Below are positions 8,135-16,628 of a stretch of 54,846 bases of DNA, piece after piece; position 1 is the stretch's first letter; every line of letters starts with the position of its first letter. The position numbers and the translations under genes are program-made. Below the pieces are notes generated by a model. That model saw only the letters and a list, made by a program, of their open reading frames with translations. It searched no databases and was not told where the DNA came from. This DNA is from Candidatus Cloacimonadota bacterium (GTDB lineage: Bacteria; Cloacimonadota; Cloacimonadia; Cloacimonadales; Cloacimonadaceae). The DNA is taken from the NCBI GenBank assembly GCA_020532085.1, contig JAJBAV010000017.1, positions 1 to 54,846 on the forward strand, given 5' to 3'.

Positions 8135-9121
8135 TTAGGGTACCTCGATTTCCTCAAAAATGCGGGTGATGATCTCTTCCGTGCTCACGGCCTCTGCCTC
8201 AGCCTCGTAGGAGAGGATGATGCGGTGCCTCAAAACGTCTTTGCCCACGGCTTTGATGTCGTCCGGGATCACATAGCCCCGATGCTGAAGATAGGCGTGC
8301 GCCTTGGCCGCCCGAGCCAGATAGATCGTGGCGCGGGGGGAGGCGCCGTATTGGATGAGGCCGTTCAGCGCGGAAACCCGCGGATAGCGCTGCGGATGCC
8401 GCGTGGCCTGGATCAGGTGCAGGATGTAATCCTTCAGCTTTTCCTCCATGTGCAGCGCCGCGATCACGCCCCGCATGGCTTCCAGATCCTGCGGACGCAG
8501 AACCTGTCGCACTTTAAGCTCGCGCTCCACCACCATCCGGTCCAGGATCAGCCTTTCTTCCTCGAAGCTGGGGTACTTGATCTTCAGCTTCATCAGAAAG
8601 CGGTCGATCTGCGCTTCCGGCAAGGGATAGGTGCCTTCCTGCTCGATCGGGTTCTGGGTGGCCATCACGAAAAAGGGTTTGGGCAGAGGATAAGTGGTGT
8701 CGCCGATGGTCACCTGGCGTTCCTGCATCGCCTCCAGCAGTGCTGATTGCACTTTGGAGGGGGCGCGGTTGATCTCGTCCGCCAGGATGAAATTGGCAAA
8801 GACCGGGCCCTGCTTGGGCGTGAATTCCCCGGTTTTCTGGTTATAGACCAAAGTGCCGGTGATATCTGCCGGAAGTAGGTCAGGGGTGAATTGGATGCGT
8901 TTGTAGCTGGCGTCGAAAGCGCCAGCGAGGGTACTCAGAATGAGGGTTTTGGCCAGGCCGGGAACACCTTCGATCAGCACGTGCCCGTTGGCCAAAAGAC
9001 CGATCAGCAGACGGTCGATCACTGCTTGCTGCCCCACGATCACCTTGCCGATCTCGGCCCGGAGTGTGTCCAGAACCGCCGAACTCTGCTCCACCCGCAG
9101 GTTTATCTCATCGATGTTCAT
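8135..9121 (-). CDS. moxR: MoxR-family AAA+ ATPase
   Basis: 328 residues. The Walker A motif is GVPGLAKT, Walker B is FILADEINRAP, sensor 1 is MATQNPIEQEGTYPLPEAQ, and the C-terminal AAA lid follows. All are canonical for MoxR chaperone-like ATPases. Two adjacent ATG codons exist; the second (9121) was chosen because GGAG is five bases upstream, whereas it abuts the first. It heads the operon that runs through DUF58, BatA-E and the hydroxyacid dehydrogenase. MoxR proteins remodel or insert metal into client complexes together with VWA partners; the client here is not evident. Confidence 0.92.
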   Translation of the reverse strand: MNIDEINLRVEQSSAVLDTLRAEIGKVIVGQQAVIDRLLIGLLANGHVLIEGVPGLAKTLILSTLAGAFDASYKRIQFTPDLLPADITGTLVYNQKTGEFTPKQGPVFANFILADEINRAPSKVQSALLEAMQERQVTIGDTTYPLPKPFFVMATQNPIEQEGTYPLPEAQIDRFLMKLKIKYPSFEEERLILDRMVVERELKVRQVLRPQDLEAMRGVIAALHMEEKLKDYILHLIQATRHPQRYPRVSALNGLIQYGASPRATIYLARAAKAHAYLQHRGYVIPDDIKAVGKDVLRHRIILSYEAEAEAVSTEEIITRIFEEIEVP

Positions 9122-9228
9122 CATTTCTCCAGATTTCCCCTCCGAAAAAAAACCGGGAACAGGCAGATACCGTATTCCCGATCAGGTTAAATTGTCTATC
9201 GGCTCCACGAAGACATTGGCTGTGGCTG

Positions 9229-9420
9229 TTAAACCGCCTTGCGGACCTTGTTCGCCTTCAGGCAGGAAGAGCAGACTTTCACTTTCTTCACTCCGCTGCC
9301 GATGAAGGCGCGAACTTCATGCAAATTCGGATAAAAACGCCGCTTGGTGGCATTCAGCGCGTGGCTGCGGTGATTGCCGACCTGGGCTTGCTTTCCACAT
9401 ATATCGCATATTCTTGACAT
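9229..9420 (-). CDS. rpmB: 50S ribosomal protein bL28
   Basis: 63 residues, the normal length. It begins [10 protein letters not shown] and contains the characteristic [14 protein letters not shown] segment. It is the zinc-ribbon (C+) form: Cys5, Cys8, Cys50 and Cys53 (CSSC) form two CxxC pairs. It lies 107 bp upstream of moxR and has a promoter-like TTGTCA 60 bp upstream of its ATG. A GGTGAAAG ribosome-binding site precedes the ATG. Confidence 0.97.
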   Translation of the reverse strand: MSRICDICGKQAQVGNHRSHALNATKRRFYPNLHEVRAFIGSGVKKVKVCSSCLKANKVRKAV

Positions 9421-9452
9421 CTTTCACCGTCCAGATTGTTTTCTTTGAAGCC

Positions 9453-9480
9453 ATCTTTTTCGCCCACGCTTTTTTGACAA
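9453..9480 (-). promoter_or_regulatory. Predicted promoter of rpmB
   Basis: TTGTCA (9480-9475), a 16-base spacer, then AAAGAT (9458-9453), reading toward rpmB. The hexamer pair resembles those found before several other genes in this window. Confidence 0.4.
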
Positions 9481-9517
9481 GGATTATTTGCGCCGGCTGG
9501 CCTCGCTCGCCGGCATT

Positions 9518-10633
9518 TCAACTTTGCGGGCAAAGGCGCTGCTGCCGGTAGTCCGTGAATTCCCGGATCAGGTCGGCGACAAGTTCCTTGACGCTGATGA
9601 TCTTTTCCACCAGATAGGCATTGGCCCCGGCAAAGGCGAAACCTTCGGTCATCACACCGTTCCGCGCATTTTGCAGCGCCAGGGCGATGCAATAGGGGGC
9701 CTCGCGGTAATCGCAGGTCTTGAGGCATTTCCAGGGGCAAACGAAGGGCTTCTTGATCCCCAGGGCCACGTCTTTCAGAAACTGGTTGTTGATAGCCCGG
9801 CCGGGCATGCCCACGGGGCTTTTGATTATCACCACGTCATTTTCCCGGCAATCCACAAACAGCTGTTTGAAAACCTGATCGGCGTCGCATTCATCCGTGG
9901 CCACAAAACGGGTGCCCATCTGAACCCCATCCGCGCCGAGTTCCATGATCCGGTACATCTGTTCCCCGCTGAAAATACCGCCGGCCGCGATCACGGGAAT
10001 GCTTTTTCCGTGCTTAAGCTCCACCTCTTTCACCGCAGCTTTCACCTGCGGCAAAACGTTCTCGAGGCTGAAGTCCTCATCGAAGATCTGCTCCAGCTTG
10101 AAGCCCAGATGGCCGCCGGCTTTGGGGCCTTCCAACACCACCAGGTCCGGAACCCGGTGGAAATTGTCCGCCCAGTGGTTGAGCACGATCTTTACCGCCC
10201 GGCTGGAACTGACTATGATCCCGATCTTGGTCCTGGTGTTTTGCAGGTAGGCGAGGGTCATGGTGCTGGGTACCTTGAGGGGCAGGCCCGCGCCCAAAAA
10301 CACAATGTCCGCCTCAGCCTCAAAGGCGGCCTTGATCATTTCATCAAAATCCGAGATCGCCAGCATGATGTTCACCCCGATGATCCCGCTGGTTTCGCGG
10401 CGCGCGGCCTGTATTTCCTGTTTGAGGGCGGCCGCGTTGGCCTCTTTGTAAGATTTTCCCGCCTGGGAATGCAGGATGCCCAGGCCCACTGAAGAGATGG
10501 TGCCGATCCCGCCTTCATTGGCCACTGCCGCGGCCAGCTTGCTAAGCGATATTCCCACTCCCATTCCGCCCTGGATGACGGGCAAGCGGGCAATCAGATC
10601 GCCGATCTTTAACTGGGGCATTCCACTAAGCAT
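9518..10633 (-). CDS. Nitronate monooxygenase / FabK-like FMN oxidoreductase
   Basis: 371 residues from ATG 10633, chosen because GAGG lies six bases upstream; the open frame extends further but without support. A TIM-barrel flavoprotein: the N-terminal PVIQGGMGVGIS, LEGPKAGGHLG (family His175), VIAAGGIFSGEQM, and GADGVQMGTRFVAT (phosphate-binding end of FMN). The family includes nitronate monooxygenases and the enoyl-ACP reductase FabK; the sequence does not decide between them. Odd feature: four cysteines at residues 299, 303, 307 and 315 (CPWKCLKTCDYREAPYC) late in the protein could hold a metal or Fe-S cluster. It is transcribed as a single gene. Confidence 0.8.
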   Translation of the reverse strand: MLSGMPQLKIGDLIARLPVIQGGMGVGISLSKLAAAVANEGGIGTISSVGLGILHSQAGKSYKEANAAALKQEIQAARRETSGIIGVNIMLAISDFDEMIKAAFEAEADIVFLGAGLPLKVPSTMTLAYLQNTRTKIGIIVSSSRAVKIVLNHWADNFHRVPDLVVLEGPKAGGHLGFKLEQIFDEDFSLENVLPQVKAAVKEVELKHGKSIPVIAAGGIFSGEQMYRIMELGADGVQMGTRFVATDECDADQVFKQLFVDCRENDVVIIKSPVGMPGRAINNQFLKDVALGIKKPFVCPWKCLKTCDYREAPYCIALALQNARNGVMTEGFAFAGANAYLVEKIISVKELVADLIREFTDYRQQRLCPQS

Positions 10634-11201
10634 CTTGTACCTCGCTTTCAGGCAAACAATCCGGTATGGCGGACTGATGCGCTTGTTTGGTTTGTTCAGA
10701 GATCGAATGATTTTCAGGATTGCTATGCCGTCGTGGCGCCTGAGCGGGTCTGATAGTATAGTTTGGAAGATCATCCCAATGTTTAAGTTATTTCTCTGAA
10801 GACAATTTAATCCAGCACCCCATTGGCGTCAATGTTAATTTGCCCTTGCGCCTGACATCGCCGCCCAGCTTGCCTTTCATATTTTTTTACTTCTGCAGGG
10901 TCTTGTTTTCTCCGGTCTTCCTCAAGCGTTCATGGTTCATTGTTGTATTGCTGGCTTCCCGCGCCCGTCCGGATGCGGACATGGCCTGGACCTTGCCTGG
11001 ACCTTGCCTGGACAGGTGCGGGACACGAAGGGACGAGGGGAATGGAGTGGCAATCAAAAGAGTTATGCAGAACAGAAAAGTTGCCTGCATGAAGTCCATG
11101 GTTCTGCCCCATTTAGTACCTTGAGGCCGCAAAAACCGGTTCCGGTTCACTGGTTGGGCTACCTGGCCGGATCGATACCAATCTCCTTTATGCCCCCCTG
11201 T
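10634..11201. other. 568-bp gene-free stretch
   Basis: It holds the leader of the FMN oxidoreductase and the 3' flank of the histidine kinase gene. A short tandem repeat (10985-11013) and a self-complementary AACCGG/CCGGTT followed by T residues on the minus strand (11131-11147, possible weak terminator of the kinase gene) are the only structures seen. A short hydrophobic frame at about 10887-11094 on the minus strand was not accepted as a gene. Confidence 0.5.
10985..11013. repeat. 11-bp tandem repeat, 2.6 copies
   Basis: CCTGGACCTTG at 10985-10995 and 10996-11006, then CCTGGAC at 11007-11013, all exact. Intergenic; no function evident. Confidence 0.8.
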
Positions 11202-12332
11202 TCAGTGGGAGATTTCGAGGGGGATGTTTTGGGGCAGGCGGATGTCGAAGCGGGAGCCGTGTGGTTTCACCGGCGAATATTCCATGCGCCCGTTGTGTTC
11301 CTGCACCAGTTTTTGGCAGATGGGCAGGCCGAGGCCGGTGCCGTTGGGTTTGTTGTAGGTGAAGAAGGGCTTGAAGAGTTGGGTGGCCACGCTTTCGGGG
11401 ATGCCGGGGCCGTTGTCGATCACGCTGATCTGCAGCCAGTTTGAGGCAAGGGAGGCGATGATACTGATCTCGCCCGTGTCATCCATGGCTTCCGAGCTGT
11501 TGCGCAGCAGGTTCGTGATCACGCGGCGGATGCGCTCTTCGTCGAAATAGACGGGATCGAAGCAGTTGTTGTCAATCTTGAGGGAGATGTTGCGTCCGCG
11601 CAGCGAAGCCCCGTAGGTTTCCTTCAGTTCCATCAGGAAATTGTTCATGTCCACCTTGCGATGAATGATCGTGTTGGGGGTGCCTTTCACGTAATCCAGC
11701 ACCTCGCGCACCAATTCATCCACCAGTTTGGTTTGCTGCACAATGCTTTGGGTGAATTCCGAGGCATCCGGATAGAGGGATTCCAGCAGCTGGGCTGTGA
11801 GCGAGATCACAGTGAGGGGCGTTTTGATGTCGTGAATGATCTTGCTGGCGGTCATGCCGATGGCGGTGAGGCGGTTGCGCTGGATCATGTCACCCATGAG
11901 GTCGGAAAACTTGAGGTTGGTTTCGCGCAGCCTGGCGGAAAGGGCGCGGATCACGTTGAGCATCACGGCAGGCTGGGAAAAACTGAGCTGGCTGAACTTA
12001 TCGTGAGGAATTTCCAGCAGTTCGGAGGGCTCAAGCGCTGTGGCTGTGGCTGTCCCGGAAGTTTCGCTCAGCAGGGCCAGTTCGCCGCAGAATTCCCCCG
12101 CGCCCACGATCAGGGCTGGCTCGGCTTCGCCTCTTGTGGCATTCTTCAGCGCCACTTCGAGGCGGCCTTTTTCGATCAGGTACAGGGCCTGTTCCCCGTC
12201 ATAATCAAGGGCCAGGCTCTCTCCTTTCTTCAGTTTCAGCCGGTTCAGTTCCTGTGTGAAATTTTCCACCACGTCCTGGTCCAGTCCGTCAAACAAGCCT
12301 ATGCGCTGATTCTGGTCCTTTTTAGCATTCAT
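11202..12332 (-). CDS. Sensor histidine kinase with N-terminal cyclic-nucleotide-binding-like domain
   Basis: 376 residues. The start ATG has AGGGGAG five bases upstream. Residues about 10-125 form a CAP_ED/cNMP-binding-type beta-roll (GEFCGELALLSETSGTATA resembles its phosphate-binding cassette, with Glu but no clear Arg-x-Ala). Next comes a dimerisation helix with the phospho-acceptor H-box HDIKTPLT, then the ATPase domain with N-box (ITNLLRNSSEAMD), G1 (VIDNGPGIP) and G2 (GTGLGLPIC). No transmembrane helix and no receiver domain are present, and no response regulator is adjacent, so it is a cytosolic orphan kinase. The CRP-like domain may sense a nucleotide or act as a dimer module. Confidence 0.88.
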   Translation of the reverse strand: MNAKKDQNQRIGLFDGLDQDVVENFTQELNRLKLKKGESLALDYDGEQALYLIEKGRLEVALKNATRGEAEPALIVGAGEFCGELALLSETSGTATATALEPSELLEIPHDKFSQLSFSQPAVMLNVIRALSARLRETNLKFSDLMGDMIQRNRLTAIGMTASKIIHDIKTPLTVISLTAQLLESLYPDASEFTQSIVQQTKLVDELVREVLDYVKGTPNTIIHRKVDMNNFLMELKETYGASLRGRNISLKIDNNCFDPVYFDEERIRRVITNLLRNSSEAMDDTGEISIIASLASNWLQISVIDNGPGIPESVATQLFKPFFTYNKPNGTGLGLPICQKLVQEHNGRMEYSPVKPHGSRFDIRLPQNIPLEISH

Positions 12333-12429
12333 CGTTACTCCCCTGAAATTATTGATTGCATCCCTCTGTGCCATGTGGCTGTTTCGCGTCAATCATTTTT
12401 TCAGGCCGGCATATAGAGGAGGATATTGT

Positions 12430-13701
12430 TCATGTTTCCAGTTCCTTGAAGAGCTGCGAGGTCTGGCGCCGGTAAATGGCTCGTCCAGCCAAAGCGGCTC
12501 CCAGCAGAGTGGATAGCACTCCGGGGATGAGGCTGGCCAGGGCGTCTGCAAACCGAAGCTCGGTGTAGACTACGTCTTCGGTCATCAGGGTGGTGTTGCG
12601 CGCAAAGACGGTCGTATCAAGTCCGTGGAGGTTGAAATACCAGTTTCCGGCCACTCCCAGCAATATCCCGATCAGGGTGCCGATCACACCGATGATCAAC
12701 GCTTCAAGTAAGAGACTTCGGTACAGGTGGTGCTTGGATTCCCCCACCGCCAGGCGCACACCGAATTCGCCGTAGCGGCGGATGCCATTCATCAGGCCGG
12801 AATTCCAGAGCACGATGCCGAGAATGAAGATGAAGACAAAGCTCATTACGCCAAAGACGCTGCCCATCATCGCCAGTAAAAAACCCAGATCGTTCTGTTC
12901 GCCCATGGTGAGCATCCGCGGTGAAGCCTGATCGTTTGCCTGGCTGAAACGCAGGTTGAAGCTGTCGCGGAGGGCCTCCACCCGGGCTGGTTCATAGTTG
13001 TCGTCCTTGAGGAAAGCGAGGATCTCGGAGGCTCCCCCGGGCATGTTCAGCATGGCGCGAACGTCTGCCAGATCGGCGATCACAGCCCCCCGGTCGAGCG
13101 CTTCCACGCCGAAGCGGACAGTTCCGCTCACCGTGAAGGCGGCCCGGGTCAGGACGCCGTTGACGTCCGTTCCGATCAGGGTAACAGGATCACCCAGCTT
13201 GAGCTGCAGCCTCTTGAGGGCCTTGTCGCTGACCAGGATCTCGTTGGGCCGGGAAGGTATCCGGCCCTCCACCAGGCCCTTTTCCAAGCCCATCCTCCGG
13301 CGTTCGGCAGCGGAGCCGATCAGGTCGCTGGCAAAGCCGGCGATCTCGCCCTGTTCGCGGGTCCCACCCCCAGCGCCGGGCACCTCCAAAAGTGCTGTGA
13401 AATGGATCCGCTGCGCCCAGTCCAACTGCGGATGGGCTTCGCTCCAGGCCCGCATCTGGTCCTCAACGTTCACGAAACCCAGATCGTAAGGTTTTTGGCC
13501 GATGAGGTCCGCGTAGGCGCGGGTGACCACCTTGAGGTGGCCGGTCTCGAAACCGGAGGTCTGGCGGATGAAGCTACCCATGTAGCCGCGCAGAAAGGCC
13601 TGAAAGAACACGATGATAAAGACGCCGGTGCTCACGATCAGCAGGGGAAAAAGGTAGCGGTGGCGGTCTCGGAACACACCCTTGAGCAGAAACTTAAGCA
13701 T
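12430..13701 (-). CDS. ABC exporter permease, FtsX/MacB (LolC/E) type
   Basis: 423 residues. One N-terminal helix (YLFPLLIVSTGVFIIVFFQAF), a periplasmic MacB core domain of about 210 residues, and three C-terminal helices (GSVFGVMSFVFIFILGIVLW; ALIIGVIGTLIGILLGVAG; ALASLIPGVLSTLLGAALAG). This is the 1+3 FtsX topology of type VII ABC systems. ATG 13701 has AAGGTGG upstream and overlaps the stop of the partner permease by 8 bp. With the next two genes it forms an ATPase-permease-permease operon. LolCDE-like lipoprotein release or MacB-like export are both possible; no substrate can be read from sequence. Confidence 0.85.
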   Translation of the reverse strand: MLKFLLKGVFRDRHRYLFPLLIVSTGVFIIVFFQAFLRGYMGSFIRQTSGFETGHLKVVTRAYADLIGQKPYDLGFVNVEDQMRAWSEAHPQLDWAQRIHFTALLEVPGAGGGTREQGEIAGFASDLIGSAAERRRMGLEKGLVEGRIPSRPNEILVSDKALKRLQLKLGDPVTLIGTDVNGVLTRAAFTVSGTVRFGVEALDRGAVIADLADVRAMLNMPGGASEILAFLKDDNYEPARVEALRDSFNLRFSQANDQASPRMLTMGEQNDLGFLLAMMGSVFGVMSFVFIFILGIVLWNSGLMNGIRRYGEFGVRLAVGESKHHLYRSLLLEALIIGVIGTLIGILLGVAGNWYFNLHGLDTTVFARNTTLMTEDVVYTELRFADALASLIPGVLSTLLGAALAGRAIYRRQTSQLFKELET

Positions 13702-14869
13702 TACGTCCACCTTTCAGCGATTCCACCACGTTTAACGAAGCTATCCTGCGCACGGGCAGCCAACTCACAAAAGCGGTGAGAATGAACATCAGCACCAGCG
13801 TGAAGAGGATCAGGGGCAGGGGATAAACGAAAAGCAGAGGCCTGTCGAAGCCCACCATGCCAAAATTTGCGTCCCCCGGCAGGGAAAAACCTTTGACGGC
13901 AAAATACCAAAACAGCGGGAAGCCCATCACCAGGGTGACCACACACGCGAAAAGCATGTAAAGGGCGCCTTCCAGGGTGAACAGCCGGGTGATCTGGCCC
14001 TTGGTCATCCCCAGGGCTGAAAGCATCCCTATCTCTTTGCGGCGCTTGAATATCGCCAGGGCCTGGGTGTCGTAGATGGCCAGCATCGCCAGAAAGATCA
14101 TCAGCACGAACAGGAAAGCCTGGCCCACGGCCTTCGTCATCACCATTTCGTTTAGATCGGCAAAGAACTCTTTTTCGGTGATCAGTTCATATCGGGGCGC
14201 GGAGATCGATTGCAGGGATCTGTCCCTCAACACCAGCACGGTGGCCACATCCGGAAGCAGCCGGGCCTCCCGCAGGGCATTAAGGTCCACCCACACTGTG
14301 CCCGCGTCGAGCGAGGGAACAGGGCAGTCCATCACCTCGGAAACCCGCAGCTCCAAGGCCCGGAAGGCACCGGCGCTGTCCTTCAGCCTCAGCTGGAAAA
14401 CGTCGCCGGCTTTTAGTTTCGTGGTCTTGGCCATACCGGTACCGATCAGGGCGGGAACGGGGCCCCGCTCCCCGCCAGCCAAACTGGAGGAGGGAAGTTT
14501 GAGCACATTCTGCCCGGCGGGAATGCCTTTGACCATCGCGCTGAGCTGGCGTCCGCCGGGAAAGATCACACCGGGCGCGAAAAGGATGGGCACCACATCT
14601 CCGGAGGCCACGTGCGGAACTGCTTCCGCGGGAATGGGGGCGTAGCTTTTTTCCCAGGTGAAGCTGTCGTAAGGGTCGTAATTTTCAGAGCGCAGCAGGC
14701 CGGAGGCGAATTCCCACTGCTTCTGCTCTGTCCTGGCCAGCACCAGCCAACTGTACCACATCGCCTCCATCCAGATCAGGCTGATGAGCACGGCGGCGAT
14801 GATGAAGATGTTGATCAGGCTGCGCCAGCCGTTGCCAACTATGTTTCTAAGCGCCAGTTTGAAGATCAT
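13694..14869 (-). CDS. ABC exporter permease, FtsX/MacB (LolC/E) type, second subunit
   Basis: 391 residues from ATG 14869, which has GAGGTGG six bases upstream and overlaps the ATPase gene by 23 bp. N-terminal helix WRSLINIFIIAAVLISLIWM, periplasmic domain, then three helices (AFLFVLMIFLAMLAIYDTQA; LYMLFACVVTLVMGFPLFWY; LLFVYPLPLILFTLVLMFI). RRKEIGMLSALGMTKGQI matches the coupling-helix region of FtsX-family permeases. It ends RIASLNVVESLKGG, as is typical of LolE/MacB proteins. The two permeases are clearly different from each other, which points to a heterodimeric, LolC/LolE-like transporter. Confidence 0.85.
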   Translation of the reverse strand: MIFKLALRNIVGNGWRSLINIFIIAAVLISLIWMEAMWYSWLVLARTEQKQWEFASGLLRSENYDPYDSFTWEKSYAPIPAEAVPHVASGDVVPILFAPGVIFPGGRQLSAMVKGIPAGQNVLKLPSSSLAGGERGPVPALIGTGMAKTTKLKAGDVFQLRLKDSAGAFRALELRVSEVMDCPVPSLDAGTVWVDLNALREARLLPDVATVLVLRDRSLQSISAPRYELITEKEFFADLNEMVMTKAVGQAFLFVLMIFLAMLAIYDTQALAIFKRRKEIGMLSALGMTKGQITRLFTLEGALYMLFACVVTLVMGFPLFWYFAVKGFSLPGDANFGMVGFDRPLLFVYPLPLILFTLVLMFILTAFVSWLPVRRIASLNVVESLKGGRNA

Positions 14870-15542
14870 CGGAAACCACCTCGCCATCAACCAGCCGGAT
14901 CACCCGGCGGAGGTATTTGATCACCTTGTCGTCGTGCGTGGCAAAGATAAATGAAGTTCCCAAGCTGGAATTGATGCTTTTCATCGTTTCCAGGATGTGC
15001 AGCGAATTCTCCGTGTCCAGATTGGCAGTGGGCTCGTCAGCCAGTACCAGCGCGGGTTTTTTCACCATGGCCCGGGCGATCGCCACCCGCTGGCACTGTC
15101 CGCCGGAAAGCTGGGCAGGGCGGCTCTTGAGCTTGTCCGTGAGACCCACCCATTCCAGGGCGTCGCGCACCATTTTGTCACGCTCAGGACCGCTCAGCTT
15201 CAGCAGCAGCAGGGGAAACTCCACGTTTTCGTAAACGTTGTACACCGGCAGCAGGTTGTAGGTTTGAAAGATGAAGCCCAGATGGCGGCTGCGCAGTTCA
15301 CTGGACTGATTCTGGCTGAGTTGGCTCACCTTGTAGCCCAGCACATCAACTTCGCCGGAACTGGGGGTGTCCAGGGAACCGATCACATTGAGCAGGGTGG
15401 TTTTACCGCTGCCGCTGGGCCCAACGATCCCGGCAAACTCACCTTTGCCGAAAACCAGATCGATCTTGTTCAAAGCCAGAAAATCCCCTTCCCCGGAGGG
15501 AAAGGATTTGCTCATGTTGGTGATGGTCACAGTTTTTTCCAT
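14847..15542 (-). CDS. ABC transporter ATP-binding protein, LolD/MacB type
   Basis: 231 residues. Walker A GPSGSGKT, signature LSGGQCQRVAIARA, Walker B ALVLADEPTANLD, H-loop FATHDDKV. These are canonical, and the sequence is closest in style to LolD and the MacB ATPase domain. A ribosome-binding site (AAGGA) precedes the ATG. It is the first gene of the exporter operon and energises the two FtsX-type permeases downstream. Confidence 0.93.
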   Translation of the reverse strand: MEKTVTITNMSKSFPSGEGDFLALNKIDLVFGKGEFAGIVGPSGSGKTTLLNVIGSLDTPSSGEVDVLGYKVSQLSQNQSSELRSRHLGFIFQTYNLLPVYNVYENVEFPLLLLKLSGPERDKMVRDALEWVGLTDKLKSRPAQLSGGQCQRVAIARAMVKKPALVLADEPTANLDTENSLHILETMKSINSSLGTSFIFATHDDKVIKYLRRVIRLVDGEVVSDDLQTGA

Positions 15543-15580
15543 GCTTCCTTCATATACCTTAAACTGATTGTCACGTTTGT

Positions 15581-16510
15581 TTACGGTTGCGGAGGGGTGG
15601 ATGGTTCCACCGCGCCGTGGCCGCGTTTCATGAGGCGGGAGATCAGGCCCTGGTAGCGGTTCAGGACTTGGGCCATGAAGCTCGGTTCAGACATTCCGCC
15701 CAGGCTTTCTTTGGCGGCCCGGTAGCCGAAATCGTAGAAATCCTGCACATCGGCGAGGTCGAACATGTTTTTGCGGGGGTAGTGGGCGTCGATGAAGAGG
15801 TCGGGCGGGTTTTGCAGCATGGCCTGAATGGCCACGAAGCTCTGATTTTGCAGGATGGACTGGATCACCACCTCGTGGGCGCGGAGGTCATTATCGGCCA
15901 AAGGTGTGGCCACGCCGATCTTTTCGGCTTCCCGGGATACCGGTGGCAACACGTTGATGGCGATGGTGAAAGCCCCCGGAACCATGTCTTTGAAGGCCAT
16001 CGGCAGGGGATGTTCGATGCCGCCGTCCACAAAGAGATGGCCCTGCATTTCGTGGGGTGAAAACAGCAGGGGCAAAGACGATGAAGCGCGTAGCGCGCCG
16101 GTGAGGGGGCCTTTGTCGATGAGGATGGTTTTGCGAAGGTTGAGGTCGTAGGCCACAGCCACAAAGGGCAGTGGCAGTTCCTCGATTTTCACGGGCCCGA
16201 TCCATTTGGCGAAGAGGTCCATGATCTTTTTCTTGTTGTGCAGGCTCTTGATAAGGTCCAGAGAAAGTTTGAGCGGCTGGAAAGGCACCCAGCCTGGGTT
16301 GAAGACCAGCGCGGATTTGCTGTCCAAAGCCAGGGTCAGGATCTCCTGCGGGCTTTTGCCCATGGCGAGGAGACCGCCCACGATCGCCCCCATCGAGGTT
16401 CCCACTATCCCGGTGACTGTAAATTCCTCACGGATGGCCTCGATGGCGCCAATGTGCGCAAGGCCATAGGCGGCCCCGCCTCCCAGGATCAGTCTGGCTT
16501 CCCTTTTCAT
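15581..16510 (-). CDS. Patatin-like phospholipase
   Basis: 309 residues from ATG 16510. The N-terminal GGGAAYGLAHIGAIEAI is the patatin oxyanion motif, GTSMG holds the nucleophilic Ser of the Ser-Asp dyad, and FVDGGIEHPLP holds the Asp. The family (NTE/RssA type) hydrolyses lipid acyl esters. No signal peptide is seen, so it probably acts in the cytoplasm. A nearby ATG at 16519 was rejected because it falls inside the -10 position of a promoter whose TTGACA starts 34 bases before ATG 16510; neither ATG has a Shine-Dalgarno, so the gene is predicted to be leaderless. It lies 38 bp upstream of the ABC exporter operon on the same strand. Confidence 0.88.
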   Translation of the reverse strand: MKREARLILGGGAAYGLAHIGAIEAIREEFTVTGIVGTSMGAIVGGLLAMGKSPQEILTLALDSKSALVFNPGWVPFQPLKLSLDLIKSLHNKKKIMDLFAKWIGPVKIEELPLPFVAVAYDLNLRKTILIDKGPLTGALRASSSLPLLFSPHEMQGHLFVDGGIEHPLPMAFKDMVPGAFTIAINVLPPVSREAEKIGVATPLADNDLRAHEVVIQSILQNQSFVAIQAMLQNPPDLFIDAHYPRKNMFDLADVQDFYDFGYRAAKESLGGMSEPSFMAQVLNRYQGLISRLMKRGHGAVEPSTPPQP

Positions 16511-16516
16511 GAACGC

Positions 16517-16544
16517 CATTTTGGGGAAGGAAACAAATTGTCAA
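16517..16544 (-). promoter_or_regulatory. Predicted promoter of the patatin gene (leaderless)
   Basis: TTGACA (16544-16539), 16-base spacer, AAAATG (16522-16517; CAAAAT with a 15-base spacer). A start of transcription six bases after the -10 falls on the A of ATG 16510. Confidence 0.5.
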
Positions 16545-16571
16545 GCAAAACACGCCTGCCAGCCCAACAAA

Positions 16572-16606
16572 GAAAGCGCGGAAACCCGCTGAGGGGATTT
16601 CCGCGC
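16572..16606 (-). terminator. Intrinsic terminator after ferritin
   Basis: A perfect 9-bp stem (GCGCGGAAA, 16598-16606, with TTTCCGCGC, 16576-16584) encloses a 13-nt loop and is followed on the minus strand by TTTCTTTGTT. It ends the flavodiiron-ferritin operon. Confidence 0.8.
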
Positions 16607-16628
16607 CATTTTGGAGTTGGGATGATTA

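Noticed and set aside
10887-11150. 87-codon minus-strand frame with a hydrophobic stretch resembling a signal peptide
   Set aside because: No clear ribosome-binding site, it passes through an 11-bp tandem repeat, and its second half has no protein-like composition. It could be a decayed gene but this cannot be supported.
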